Source: Galactobacter caseinivorans (GTDB taxonomy: Bacteria; Actinomycetota; Actinomycetes; Actinomycetales; Micrococcaceae). Taken from it: DNA of 64,000 bases. Positions 52,400-61,327 of this stretch are shown one piece after another; positions within the stretch are counted from its first letter, which is position 1; each line of letters opens with the position of its first letter. Under the pieces are notes generated by a model. It saw nothing but the letters and a program-made list of their open reading frames with translations. It made no database searches and had not been told where the DNA came from. The DNA is taken from assembly GCF_003640665.1 (NCBI RefSeq), contig NZ_QQXL01000009.1, forward strand, positions 62,001 to 126,000, read 5' to 3'. A program made the translations under genes and the position numbers.

Positions 52400-53761
52400 T
52401 TAGTGCGCGGGCGCGGCCAGTTCTGCATTCTGCGCGGACCATGACATGCCCGACGCCGCTGCTGACGCGGCTGCCGACGCCGCGGCTGCCGACGCCGCGG
52501 CTGCTGACGCGGCCAGCGCCGCCCGCGCTGCGCGCCGCCCCGCACGCGTTGCCCCCAGCGTCGACGCGCTGGGTCCGTACCCCACCAGGAACACTCCGGG
52601 CGCGCGGAGGACGCTGACGTCGTCGGGCGCCATCAGCACGCCGCCGCCTGGCTCACGCAAGCGCAGCGGGGCCAGGTGACCCAGCGAGGCCCGGAATCCG
52701 GTGGCCCACAGGATGGCGTCCACGCTCTCGTGGCTGCCGTCCGCAAACTCCACGCCGCCCTCCGTGAGCCGCCGAATGGCCCCGCGTGAGGCCAAAACGC
52801 CGCGCCTGATCCCGGCCACGTAGCGCGGGATCAGCGGCAGGCCCGTGGCCGCCACCACGGAGAGCGGCGGGAGGCCGGTGCGCGTGCGGGAGGCCACGCC
52901 TCGTTCCACCTCCGCGCCCCAGTTCTTATCGAAGGGCAGCTTGGTCCATTGCGGCGGCCGCCGGGTGGACCAGATCGGTTGTGCGCCGGCGGCCTCCAGG
53001 AGCAGCGCAAATTGCACGGCGGAGGTGCCGCCGCCCACCACCAAGACCTTCTGCCCGGCAAAGTCCTGGGCCGCCACAAAGTCCCGTGTGGTGAGTTGGG
53101 GCCCGGCGAAGCGGCCCGGATAGGCGGGGAGGTACGGCCGATCCCAGGTCCCAGTTCCGGAAATCACCGCGTCGGCAAGGAAAAGCCGCCGCGCGCCGTC
53201 CGGCGCTTGGGCCAGCACCTCGAATCGCGCGCCGCCTTCAGATCCGCTCTCCACGTCACCCTCCGCAACCCCGGCCGGATCAAGCGCCTGCACCGACGTG
53301 ACACGCCACGGCCGCGACACCCGCAGCCCCTCCACGGCCTCGAAGCGCCCGTAGTAGCGCTTGACCACCTCCCGAGCCGGCTCCGTGGGATCGGTCTGTC
53401 CCAGCGGCAGCCCGGGGAGGTCGTGGATGCCGTGTGCGTCGTCAAAGGTCAGCGCATCCCAGCGGTGACTCCAGGCGCCGCCGGGGGTGGGGTTGGCGTC
53501 AAGCACCTCCAGATCCCGGCCGGGCTCCAGCCCCGCGCGGCGCAGAAAGTGCGCGGCGGAGAGTCCCGCCTGCCCCGCGCCGACGACCACCACGCGCCGG
53601 CGCTCGGGAGCGGGCCGCGCGGCGTCGGGCACCGAAACTGCGCCCAAGGTCGCCGGCCTTGCAGCACCCCGCTCTGCGGCACCCGGCTTTGCGCCACCCA
53701 CCTCAGCGCCACCCAACCGGCGGGAATCGCGGGGCTCGCTGAGTGGGGTCGTTGCGTCCAT
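52400..53761 (-). CDS. NAD(P)/FAD-dependent flavoprotein monooxygenase-like
   Basis: 453 residues. VVVVGAGQAGLSAAHFLRRA (FAD), PTPGGAWSHRWDALTFDDAH (flavin-monooxygenase region), KVLVVGGGTSAVQFALLLEA (NADPH) and DAILWATGFRASLGHLAPL (ATG motif) mark a class B flavoprotein monooxygenase/thioredoxin-reductase-like enzyme. Residues about 17-50 and the C-terminal 40 are low complexity (AASAAAASAAAA-like tail); both contain the dispersed GCCCGACGCCGC word in coding form. ATG 53761 chosen by the first plausible Met; start uncertain by a few dozen residues. It may be co-transcribed with purU but a shared function is not evident. Confidence 0.8.
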   Translation of the reverse strand: MDATTPLSEPRDSRRLGGAEVGGAKPGAAERGAARPATLGAVSVPDAARPAPERRRVVVVGAGQAGLSAAHFLRRAGLEPGRDLEVLDANPTPGGAWSHRWDALTFDDAHGIHDLPGLPLGQTDPTEPAREVVKRYYGRFEAVEGLRVSRPWRVTSVQALDPAGVAEGDVESGSEGGARFEVLAQAPDGARRLFLADAVISGTGTWDRPYLPAYPGRFAGPQLTTRDFVAAQDFAGQKVLVVGGGTSAVQFALLLEAAGAQPIWSTRRPPQWTKLPFDKNWGAEVERGVASRTRTGLPPLSVVAATGLPLIPRYVAGIRRGVLASRGAIRRLTEGGVEFADGSHESVDAILWATGFRASLGHLAPLRLREPGGGVLMAPDDVSVLRAPGVFLVGYGPSASTLGATRAGRRAARAALAASAAAASAAAASAAASAAASGMSWSAQNAELAAPAH

Positions 53762-53891
53762 ACCCCTATCCAACCCCACGCAGATCCCCGGTATTCCGGC
53801 ACTGTGACGGCGTGTGACAGAGCCCATGACGACACATTTCTGGGGCCTAGTTGCCAGAGCCCGGCGGCGGGGCGCACGCTTGAGGCACAAC

Positions 53892-53983
53892 CCATCAAGA
53901 GCGACTGAGAGATCTGGCTCAGTGACGTCGCAGCAACCTTCGTTCCGGCAGGGCGAAAGGTGCTTCCGCCAGGAACGATGGAG
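53892..53983 (+). promoter_or_regulatory. SAM-I riboswitch (S-box) upstream of metF
   Basis: CCATC (53892-53896) pairs with GATGG (53977-53981) as P1. Inside are AAGAGCGACTGAGAG (the AGAG..GG..GAG segment of P2), GCAGCAACC (the GCAACC core) and AAGGTGCTTCCGCCAG (the GGTGCTAATTCC-like P3/P4 segment). Order and spacing fit the SAM-I aptamer. About 130 nt with further GC-rich hairpins follow before the metF start, so either termination or RBS masking is possible. It should shut off the met genes when SAM is abundant. Confidence 0.88.
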
Positions 53984-54110
53984 ACGCGTCAGCCTCTGAT
54001 CCGCGTGGTCCCTCGAGTTCCGCCAGCGCTCCTGGCGTGGCGCGTGGACTGCCGATCGCCCGGATCTGCCGGCGCTGCTCCCTTGTGAATAACCACGAGG
54101 AGCCACGCTC

Positions 54111-55034
54111 ATGCCCCACTATCCCGCGACGCCCCCGTCGCTCTCTTACGAGGTCTACCCGCCAGCCACCCCGCGGGCCAGGGAGGCCCTGAACACCACG
54201 CTGGATGCCCTGGCAGCCACCCACCCGGATTTTGTCTCGGTGACCTATTCCGGCACCCCGGAGCGGCGCCGAACCACCCTGGAGCTCATCCACCAGATCC
54301 TGGACCACACCCGGCTGCGGCCGCTGGCCCACTTAACCTGCGTGGGGGAGTCGGCGGACACCCTCACCGACCTGGTGCGCCACTTCATTTCATTGGGCGT
54401 GCGAGGGGTCCTGGCCATGCGCGGGGACCTGCCAGCTGACCCGAACGGCGAGCGCGGCGAGTACCCCTTTGCCCGCTACTTGATTGAGCTGATCCGCCGG
54501 GTGGAGGCACAGAATGCGGTGGCGCTTGGCGCCGGCCGGCTCTCCATTGGGGTGGCCGCGTACCCGGTGCGGCATCCGGAATCGCCGTCCTTTCAGCACG
54601 ACATCGAGGTGCTGCTTGGCAAGCAGCGCTCCGGCGCGGACTACGCCATCACCCAGGTCTACTTCCGCCCGGAGGAGTACACGGGGTTGGTGGCGGCGGC
54701 GCGCACGGCCGGCGTGAGCATCCCGATTGTGCCTGGGCTGCTCCCGGTGGACGATGTGCGCCGGCTTGAGCGCCTCAGCGCCATGACGGGAGTGGCCCCT
54801 GACCCGCTGCTGGCCGCCGCTTTGGAGGCGGCCCGCACGGAGTCTGAGCGCACGCGGATCGGTGTGGACTTCGCCGCGAGTTTGGCGCGCCGGGCCCTGG
54901 AAGACGGGGCACCGGGCGTGCACGTCTACACCTTCAACAAGCACCGCGGCGCCACCGAACTCGTTGAGCGCCTGGAGTTGCCGCGGCGACGCGCCGACGC
55001 GCGCCTGGACTCCGCCGCTCGCGTCGGCGCGTAG
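54111..55034 (+). CDS. metF: Methylenetetrahydrofolate reductase
   Basis: 307 residues, TIM barrel. It reduces 5,10-methylene-THF to 5-methyl-THF for methionine synthesis. SYEVYPPATP (N-terminal FExFPP-like), FVSVTYSGTPERRRTTLELI (the VTYG-like motif), LAHLTCVGESADTL, GVRGVLAMRGDLPADPNGE and SGADYAITQVYFRPE are all characteristic. GAGGAG precedes ATG 54111. It is the first gene behind the SAM riboswitch and supplies the methyl donor used by metE, 143 bp downstream. Confidence 0.93.
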   Translation: MPHYPATPPSLSYEVYPPATPRAREALNTTLDALAATHPDFVSVTYSGTPERRRTTLELIHQILDHTRLRPLAHLTCVGESADTLTDLVRHFISLGVRGVLAMRGDLPADPNGERGEYPFARYLIELIRRVEAQNAVALGAGRLSIGVAAYPVRHPESPSFQHDIEVLLGKQRSGADYAITQVYFRPEEYTGLVAAARTAGVSIPIVPGLLPVDDVRRLERLSAMTGVAPDPLLAAALEAARTESERTRIGVDFAASLARRALEDGAPGVHVYTFNKHRGATELVERLELPRRRADARLDSAARVGA

Positions 55035-55177
55035 CCGTTTGCCTGCGGCACCCGCCGCTTCGCGCCCACCGCGACCACACGCCGTCGGGCAACGACGGCA
55101 CCCCCACTAGACCTTCCCGGAGCGCGCCCGCGCCCGGGCCAACGACGCCCACCAGCGGGCGCCACCCAAGGAGAATC

Positions 55178-57559
55178 ATGTCCCAGCAGCCGCTGACCCC
55201 CGCCTTCGCCTCCACCGTTCTTGGCTACCCGCGCATCGGTGCAGCCCGTGAACTCAAGCGCGCCCTCGAAGCCCACTGGGCCGGGCGCAGCAGCGAAGAA
55301 GAACTCCACGTCGCCGCCCACGCGGTGCAATCGGCCGACCTGCGCCGGCTCACCGATCTGGGCCTGGATCCCAGCAACGGCGCGCTTCCCGGAGACGTGG
55401 CGTACTACGACCAGGTCCTGGAGACCACGGCCGCGCTGACCGCCGTCCCGGAGCGCTTTGCCGGGGCCATCCCCGGCCCTGTGGACACCGCGGCGGCGTT
55501 CCTGCTGGCCCGCGGGGATGCCGAGCACCCGGCGCTTGAGCTGACCAAGTACTTCGATACCAACTACCACTATCTGGTCCCGGAGATCTCCCCGAGCACC
55601 ACGTTTGTGGCCAATCCTGATCGGCTGGTGCAGGTCCTGCTGGCCCACCAGGCGCAGGGTCACGCTCTCCGCCCCACGCTCGTGGGCCCCCTCAGCTACC
55701 TGCTGCTCGCCAAGGCTGCCGCGGACGCGCCGGAGGGCTTTGATCCGGTGGATCGGCTGGACGACGTGGTGGCTGCCTATGCCGAATTGCTGACCCAGCT
55801 GGGTGCCGCCGGCGCCCAGTGGGTGCAGCTGGATGAGCACGCGTTGAGCACGGAGCGCGGGGCGGCGCTCGCCGCGGATGGGCACACCGTGGCGCGGGTG
55901 TACTCGGTGTTGGCCCGTGCGGCGGAGGCCGGCGCCGAGTCGGCCGGGCGCCCGCGCCTCTTTGTCCCCACGGGCTACGGCAGCGCGGGGGACCCTGCAC
56001 GTCCGGGGCACGTGCAGGGCGAGTTGGCCCGAGCCGGCGTCGCAGCCGTCCACGCGGACCTGGTGCGCGGCGTGGCACCGCGGGCCCAGTATTTGGGGGA
56101 CCTGGTCGGGGCCACTCTGGTGGGCGGGATCGTGAATTCTCGCAATGTGTGGCGCAACGATTTGCGGGCCTCGCTTGATGCGCTCATCTCGCTACAGGCC
56201 CAGGTCACCAGCGCCGGCGGTGCGTTGGCCGTCGGCACGGCCACGAGTTTGCAGCACGTTCCTCACACGGTGTCCGCGGAGCAGAATCTGCCGGCACACC
56301 TGCCCCAGTGGCTGGCTTTCGCGGACGAGAAGGTCACGGAGGTCGCCACGTTGGCGCGCGGTGTGGCAGAGGGCGCGCAGGCCATCGAGCAGGAACTGGG
56401 ACAGAGCGACGCCGCCCGCGAGGCCCGCGCCGGGTTCGCCGGCACCCGGATCCAGGCGGTCCGCGACCGCCTGGCGGCGCTTGGCGCGGCGGATCTGCAG
56501 CGCAGCGACGCCGCATCCCGCAGCACGGCCCAGGCCGCAGCCCTTGGTCTTCCGCCGCTGCCCACCACCACCATTGGGTCCTTCCCGCAGACCGGCCAGG
56601 TCCGCACTGCCCGTGCGGACGCCCGCGCCGGGCGCATCAGCGAGGCGGAATACCACCAGTTCCTGCGCCAGGAGATTGCCCGGGTGGTGGAGCTACAGGA
56701 GCAGTTGGGGCTGGACGTGCTGGTGCACGGGGAGCCGGAGCGCAACGACATGGTCCAGTACTTCGCGGAGCACTTTGACGGCTACGCGCCCACGGAGTTT
56801 GGCTGGGTGCAGTCCTACGGCTCACGCGCCACCCGGCCGGCCATTCTCTGGGGGGACGTCACGCGACCGGAGGCCTTCACGGTCCCGTGGATCTCCTACG
56901 CGGCGTCCCTCACCAACAAGCCGCTCAAGGGCATGCTCACGGGACCGGTCACCATCCTGGCGTGGAGCTTTGTGCGGGACGATGAGCCGCTGGAGGTCTC
57001 CGCGCAGCAGGTCGCGTTGGCGCTGCGGGACGAGATCGAGGACCTGCAGGACGCGGGCATCCGGATCATCCAGGTGGACGAGCCGGCGCTGCGGGAACTG
57101 CTCCCGCTGCGGGCCACGGACCAGGCTGACTACCTGCGCTGGTCGGTGGATTCCTTCCGCCTGGCCGTGGGCGGCGCGGAGACAGCCACGCAGATCCACA
57201 CCCACCTCTGCTACTCCGAGTTCGGCGAGGTGCTCACCGCGATCGACGCTCTTGACGCGGACGTGACCTCCATCGAGGCGGCCCGTTCCCGCATGGAGGT
57301 CACCGCTGACCTGGCCAGCTTTGGCTTCTCCCGCGGCATTGGTCCCGGCGTCTATGACATCCACTCGCCGCGCGTTCCCTCACAGGCGGAGGTCGCCGAG
57401 CTGGTGGACATCGCCCTCACGGATCTGTCCCCGCACCAGCTCTGGATCAACCCGGACTGCGGGCTCAAGACCCGCGGCTATGCCGAGACGGAAGCCGCGC
57501 TGCGCCACCTGGTGCAGGCCGCGCAGTTGGCGCGCACCGCGCTGGCCGCGCGCGTCTGA
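55178..57559 (+). CDS. metE: Cobalamin-independent methionine synthase
   Basis: 793 residues, the two-barrel MetE. It transfers the methyl of methyl-THF polyglutamate to homocysteine. STVLGYPRIGAARELKRALE is the N-terminal motif, TKYFDTNYHYLVPE follows, and LPTTTIGSFPQTGQVRTARA opens the catalytic half. The zinc ligands are in QIHTHLCYSEF (His, Cys), the Glu nearby, and WINPDCGLKTRG (Cys). AAGGAG precedes ATG 55178. It is followed by a hairpin before metY, which may lower downstream expression. Confidence 0.97.
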   Translation: MSQQPLTPAFASTVLGYPRIGAARELKRALEAHWAGRSSEEELHVAAHAVQSADLRRLTDLGLDPSNGALPGDVAYYDQVLETTAALTAVPERFAGAIPGPVDTAAAFLLARGDAEHPALELTKYFDTNYHYLVPEISPSTTFVANPDRLVQVLLAHQAQGHALRPTLVGPLSYLLLAKAAADAPEGFDPVDRLDDVVAAYAELLTQLGAAGAQWVQLDEHALSTERGAALAADGHTVARVYSVLARAAEAGAESAGRPRLFVPTGYGSAGDPARPGHVQGELARAGVAAVHADLVRGVAPRAQYLGDLVGATLVGGIVNSRNVWRNDLRASLDALISLQAQVTSAGGALAVGTATSLQHVPHTVSAEQNLPAHLPQWLAFADEKVTEVATLARGVAEGAQAIEQELGQSDAAREARAGFAGTRIQAVRDRLAALGAADLQRSDAASRSTAQAAALGLPPLPTTTIGSFPQTGQVRTARADARAGRISEAEYHQFLRQEIARVVELQEQLGLDVLVHGEPERNDMVQYFAEHFDGYAPTEFGWVQSYGSRATRPAILWGDVTRPEAFTVPWISYAASLTNKPLKGMLTGPVTILAWSFVRDDEPLEVSAQQVALALRDEIEDLQDAGIRIIQVDEPALRELLPLRATDQADYLRWSVDSFRLAVGGAETATQIHTHLCYSEFGEVLTAIDALDADVTSIEAARSRMEVTADLASFGFSRGIGPGVYDIHSPRVPSQAEVAELVDIALTDLSPHQLWINPDCGLKTRGYAETEAALRHLVQAAQLARTALAARV

Positions 57560-57603
57560 GGGCCGCGCACCCTCCTGCGCACCCTCCCGCGCAACCCCCT
57601 GCT

Positions 57604-57637
57604 CGACGCCGCCCGCTCACCCGGGCGGGCGGCGTCG
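57604..57637 (+). terminator. Hairpin after metE
   Basis: A 13-bp perfect stem, CGACGCCGCCCGC with GCGGGCGGCGTCG, loop 8 nt, 45 bp after metE. It lacks a T tract. The second arm runs into TCGGGCA, the dispersed word. It may be a partial terminator or an mRNA-stabilising hairpin inside the met operon. Confidence 0.6.
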
Positions 57638-57704
57638 GGCACCTCACCCGCTGAGCCGGCACCCGGCCAATCCACCCCCCAGCCACGAGCGAATCGAGAC
57701 GGGC

Positions 57705-59090
57705 ATGACCGCCACTCATCACCCCTTTACAGCCGGTGTTCACGCGGGTTACGCGCCCGAGGGGCCGCTGCGCCCGCTCACTGCGCCGGTGCACCACTCG
57801 GCCGCGTTTGCCTTTGCCAGCCACGCGGAGGCGGCCGCAAAGTTTGCCTTGAAGGCACCAGGTTTTACGTATTCGCGCACCGGGAATCCGACCGTCGCGA
57901 TCCTGGAGCAGCGCATCGCGGCGCTGGAGGGTGGCAGCTCGGCGGTTGCCACCGCCAGCGGGCAGGCTGCCGTGGCCCTGGCGCTGCTCGCGCTGCTGCA
58001 GGGGCCACGCCACCTGGTGGCCAGCGCGCGGCTCTACGGCGGCACGGTGGATCTGCTCACCGATAGCTTCAACGACTTTGGCGTCACCGTCACCTTCGTG
58101 GAGCCCACGGATGCGGACGCGTGGCGTGCAGCGATCCGCCCGGACACCGCCGCGTTTGTGCTGGAATCGGTGACCAATCCGCAGGTGCAGGTCGTGGAAT
58201 TGGAACCCATCGCCGCCGTGGCGCACGCCGCCGGGATCCCCGTTGTCGTGGACAACACGCTGGCCACCCCTTTTGCCTACCGGCCGCTGCAGCACGGCGC
58301 GGACGTGGTGGTGCACTCCCTGACCAAGGGGCTGGGCGGGCACGGCGCCGCGCTGGGCGGTGCCGTGGTCGCTGGCAGCTTTGACTTCTCCGATCCGCAG
58401 CGCTGGCCGCAGATCGCGGCCCCGCGGGATCGCTATCGCGGGGATTCTTTGCTGAGCCGCTATGGCGAGCACGCCTACGCCATGCTGGTGCGCTCCAAGT
58501 TTTTGCACGACCTTGGTCCGGCGCTCCCGGCCGGATCCGCCGCCACGTTGCTGCAGGGCATCGAGACCCTGCACGTTCGCGCCGGGCATGTGGCCGCCTC
58601 CGTGGTGGCGCTCGCGGACGCGTTGGAGGGGCACCCAGCGGTGGCGCGGGTGCATCACGTCTCGCGCCCGGATCACCCGCAGCACGCCCTCGCCGCACAA
58701 GATTATCCGCGCGGGACCGGCTGCATCCTGGGCGTGGAGCTGGCGGACGCCGCCCTGGTGGCGCCCGTCGTGGACGCGCTCCAGCTCATTGCTCTGGCCG
58801 CCAACATCGGCGACGCCCGCACCCTCGTGGCGCACCCCGCCTCCATGACGCACTGCCGCCTCTCCGAGGCACAGCTGGCCAGCGCCGGCATCTCGCAGGC
58901 GCTGCTGCGTCTCTCCGTGGGGCTGGAGGATCCTTCGGATCTGCTCGCAGATCTGCGCCAAGCGCTCGACGCCGCGTGGTTGGGTTCCGGCGCCCGGTTG
59001 GAGTCGGGCGCGAGGCCAGGTTCCTCAGCTGCGCCCGCTTCCCAACTCGCTTCCCAACCCGCGCCCGCTTCCCAACCCGCGCCCGCCTGA
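57705..59090 (+). CDS. metY: O-acetylhomoserine sulfhydrylase (aminocarboxypropyltransferase)
   Basis: 461 residues, Cys/Met metabolism PLP enzyme. It makes homocysteine directly from O-acetylhomoserine and sulfide. TYSRTGNPTVAILEQRIAAL, ATASGQAAVALALLAL, VVDNTLATPFAYRPLQHGAD and VVHSLTKGLGGHGAALGG (PLP Lys) and ASMTHCRLSEAQLASAGISQ (the long-form OAH sulfhydrylase segment) separate it from metB. ATG 57705 is at the family N-terminus. The last 35 residues are a repeat-coded tail (SQPAPASQPAPA) absent from the family. Confidence 0.92.
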   Translation: MTATHHPFTAGVHAGYAPEGPLRPLTAPVHHSAAFAFASHAEAAAKFALKAPGFTYSRTGNPTVAILEQRIAALEGGSSAVATASGQAAVALALLALLQGPRHLVASARLYGGTVDLLTDSFNDFGVTVTFVEPTDADAWRAAIRPDTAAFVLESVTNPQVQVVELEPIAAVAHAAGIPVVVDNTLATPFAYRPLQHGADVVVHSLTKGLGGHGAALGGAVVAGSFDFSDPQRWPQIAAPRDRYRGDSLLSRYGEHAYAMLVRSKFLHDLGPALPAGSAATLLQGIETLHVRAGHVAASVVALADALEGHPAVARVHHVSRPDHPQHALAAQDYPRGTGCILGVELADAALVAPVVDALQLIALAANIGDARTLVAHPASMTHCRLSEAQLASAGISQALLRLSVGLEDPSDLLADLRQALDAAWLGSGARLESGARPGSSAAPASQLASQPAPASQPAPA

Positions 59091-59155
59091 GGGCCCCGGC
59101 CACACGCCGTCGCCCCTTCCTGTAGAGCCCGCCTTCCCGATCCAAGGAGAACCCC

Positions 59156-60532
59156 ATGACCACCGTCGAACAGGGTTTTGACACCCGCGCCATCCATGCG
59201 GGCCAGGCCCCGGACCCGCTGACCGGGGCCGTGGTGCCACCCATTTACCAGACCAGCACGTTCATTCAGGACGACGTCAACGTGCTGCGTGCCGGGCACG
59301 AATACTCGCGCGGTTCCAACCCGACGCGCAACGGTTTTGAGGAGCAGCTTGCCGCGCTGGAGGGTGGAACGCGAGCGTTCGCGTTCGCCTCCGGGATAGC
59401 GGCGGAGGACGCGCTGCTGCGGGCCGTGCTGCGACCCGGGGATCACGTGGTGATCGGCTCGGATTCCTACGGCGGAACAAACCGCTTGCTGCGGGACGTG
59501 CTTGGCCCGTGGGGCATCACGCACTCCGCCGTGGACGCCGGGGACCTGGAAGCCGTGCGCGCCGCCATTCGCCCGGAGGCGACCGCCGTGTTGTGGGTGG
59601 AGACGCCGTCCAATCCGCACCTTGGCCTGGCGGACCTGGCCGGCTGGGCGGCGGTGGCCAGCCAGGCGGGATGCCTGCTCTTTGTGGACAACACCTTTGC
59701 CTCGCCAGCCCTGCAACGCCCGCTGGAGTGGGGTGCGGACGCCGTGGTGCACTCCACCACCAAGTACATCGGTGGGCATTCTGACGTGCTGGGCGGCGCC
59801 GTGGTGGTGGGCCAAACGCAGTTCCAGGGCAGGCCGCTGGGGGACGCGGTGGCGTTCCAACAATTTGCCGCCGGGGCCGTGGCCGGACCCCAAGACTGTT
59901 TCCTGGCGGCCCGCGGGCTTAAAACGCTGGGACTGCGCGTTCGGCAGCACAGCGCCAATGCGCTCGCCGTGGCCCAATGGCTTGAAACGCAGCCAGGGGT
60001 GGCGAGGGTGTTCTATCCGGGGTTGGAATCCCATCCGGGGCACCGGATCGCCGCCCGTCAGATGCACGGCGGCTTTGGTGGCGTGGTGTCCCTGCGCCTG
60101 GCCGGGGGAGAGGCTGCCGCGCGGCGCTTTGCTACGGCGACCAGGCTGTTTGGGCTGTCCGTGTCCCTGGGCGGGGTGGAGTCGCTGATCTGCCTGCCCA
60201 CGGAGATGACGCACGGGCCGCTGCGGGGGACCCCGCGGGAGATTGGCGCGGACCTTGTGCGCCTGTCGGTAGGGATTGAGGACGTGAGCGATGTGATCGC
60301 GGACCTTGAGCAGGCCCTGGACGTGGTGGCGGCGGAGGCCCTTGGCGCTCCGGTGCAGCGGGCGGCGCCAGCTGCGGCGTCGGGCTCAGTGGGATCTGGC
60401 GCGGCGGGTTCCGGCTCCGTGGGATCTGGCGCGGCGGGTTCCGGCTCCGTGGGATCTGGCGCGGCGGCGTCGGGCAGAGCGGCCCGCGTGGCTCCCCGCG
60501 TCGCGGCGGTGCCTGTCATGTCTTGGCGGTGA
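59156..60532 (+). CDS. metB: Cystathionine gamma-synthase with repeat-coded C-terminal extension
   Basis: 458 residues. The first 390 are a normal CGS/CGL-type enzyme: TRAIHAGQAPDPLTGAVVPP, YSRGSNPTRNGFEEQLAALE, FASGIAAEDALLRAVL, LFVDNTFASPALQRPLEWGA, VVHSTTKYIGGHSDVLGG (PLP Lys), GVESLICLPTEMTHGPL. It forms cystathionine from O-acetylhomoserine and cysteine, or may act as a gamma-lyase. The final 70 residues are an extension of GSGSVGSGAA units encoded by a 30-bp tandem repeat (60391, 60421, 60451), with the dispersed word GCGGCGTCGGGC on both sides. AAGGAG precedes ATG 59156. Confidence 0.9.
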   Translation: MTTVEQGFDTRAIHAGQAPDPLTGAVVPPIYQTSTFIQDDVNVLRAGHEYSRGSNPTRNGFEEQLAALEGGTRAFAFASGIAAEDALLRAVLRPGDHVVIGSDSYGGTNRLLRDVLGPWGITHSAVDAGDLEAVRAAIRPEATAVLWVETPSNPHLGLADLAGWAAVASQAGCLLFVDNTFASPALQRPLEWGADAVVHSTTKYIGGHSDVLGGAVVVGQTQFQGRPLGDAVAFQQFAAGAVAGPQDCFLAARGLKTLGLRVRQHSANALAVAQWLETQPGVARVFYPGLESHPGHRIAARQMHGGFGGVVSLRLAGGEAAARRFATATRLFGLSVSLGGVESLICLPTEMTHGPLRGTPREIGADLVRLSVGIEDVSDVIADLEQALDVVAAEALGAPVQRAAPAAASGSVGSGAAGSGSVGSGAAGSGSVGSGAAASGRAARVAPRVAAVPVMSWR

Positions 60533-60591
60533 ACCGGTGCCTGGCCGGGCTGCCGTGCCGGTCCTGGGGCAATCCCATACGCCGCAGGGCT

Positions 60592-60632
60592 CGGTCCAGC
60601 TAGGTGTCCGAGTGTGACGCCAAGCTGGACCG
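60592..60632 (+). terminator. Putative terminator of the met operon
   Basis: CGGTCCAGCT (60592-60601) pairs perfectly with AGCTGGACCG (60623-60632), loop 21 nt, 60 bp after metB. The rest of the 235-bp gap shows nothing further apart from a GGGTTTTTGC run near 60668. Confidence 0.5.
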
Positions 60633-60767
60633 GGGCTGTGAGGCGGGTCAGGCGACGCTGTGCAAAGCGGGTTTTTGCTGCCGCGAGCTCGAAGACTTGA
60701 AGGTTCAACCGTCAGAGTGGTGACGTTCGGTCGCATGGCCGACGGACCCGAGTGAATCGAGAAATAG

Positions 60768-61238
60768 ATGTCCACCCGAGCCCAGACCCCCCTGAGCCCC
60801 GGCGCCTCCCTTCCCTGGACCAACAGCCTGGCGCTGTTGCTGCTCCGAGTAGTGGTGGGCGGCGTTCTCCTGGCTCATGGCGCGCAGAAAATCTTTGAAT
60901 ACACACCGGCCGGAACCGCCGCGAGCTTCGAAAAAATGGGCGTGCCCGCGGCCGCATTCGTGGGCCCGGCCGTCGGGTGGCTTGAGCTGATTGGCGGCGC
61001 GCTGATCGTGGTTGGCCTGCTGACCCGCGTTGTGGCGGCGTTGTTGGCTGTGGACATGCTTGGCGCTCTGTTCCTGGTGCATCTGAAGGCCGGCCTCTTT
61101 GTGGCCCAGGGCGGCTTCGAGTTCGTGGCCGTCCTGGCCGCGGTGCTGCTGGCGCTGGTGCTGGCTGGCCCGGGCAAGCTGGCCCTGGACGCTGCCGTGA
61201 TGCCCCGGATGCGTCGGTCCCGGGCGGCGCAGGCCTGA
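60768..61238 (+). CDS. DoxX family membrane protein
   Basis: 156 residues with four membrane segments. LALLLLRVVVGGVLLAHGAQ followed by KIFEYTPAGTAASFEKMGVP is the DoxX signature; GPAVGWLELIGGALIVVGLL and VVAALLAVDMLGALFLVHL follow, then a last segment FVAVLAAVLLALVLAGPGKL. DoxX-like proteins are small quinone-linked or stress-related membrane proteins; function here is open. ATG 60768 with a weak SD. Confidence 0.9.
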   Translation: MSTRAQTPLSPGASLPWTNSLALLLLRVVVGGVLLAHGAQKIFEYTPAGTAASFEKMGVPAAAFVGPAVGWLELIGGALIVVGLLTRVVAALLAVDMLGALFLVHLKAGLFVAQGGFEFVAVLAAVLLALVLAGPGKLALDAAVMPRMRRSRAAQA

Positions 61239-61276
61239 TACGCAGCCGGGCCGGCCGGCCGGCCCGATCCCAAGGC

Positions 61277-61312
61277 AAGATGCCGTGAAGCCCTTGGGCT
61301 CCACGGCATCTT
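61277..61312. terminator. Bidirectional terminator after doxX
   Basis: AAGATGCCGTG pairs with CACGGCATCTT, then AGCCC with GGGCT after one mismatch, loop TT. It sits between convergent stops at 61238 and 61328. Confidence 0.8.
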
Positions 61313-61327
61313 CTGTGCGGGTGAGGC

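Noticed and set aside
57321-57704. Extended start of metY inside metE
   Set aside because: The added residues are a frameshifted reading of metE; the family N-terminus begins at ATG 57705.
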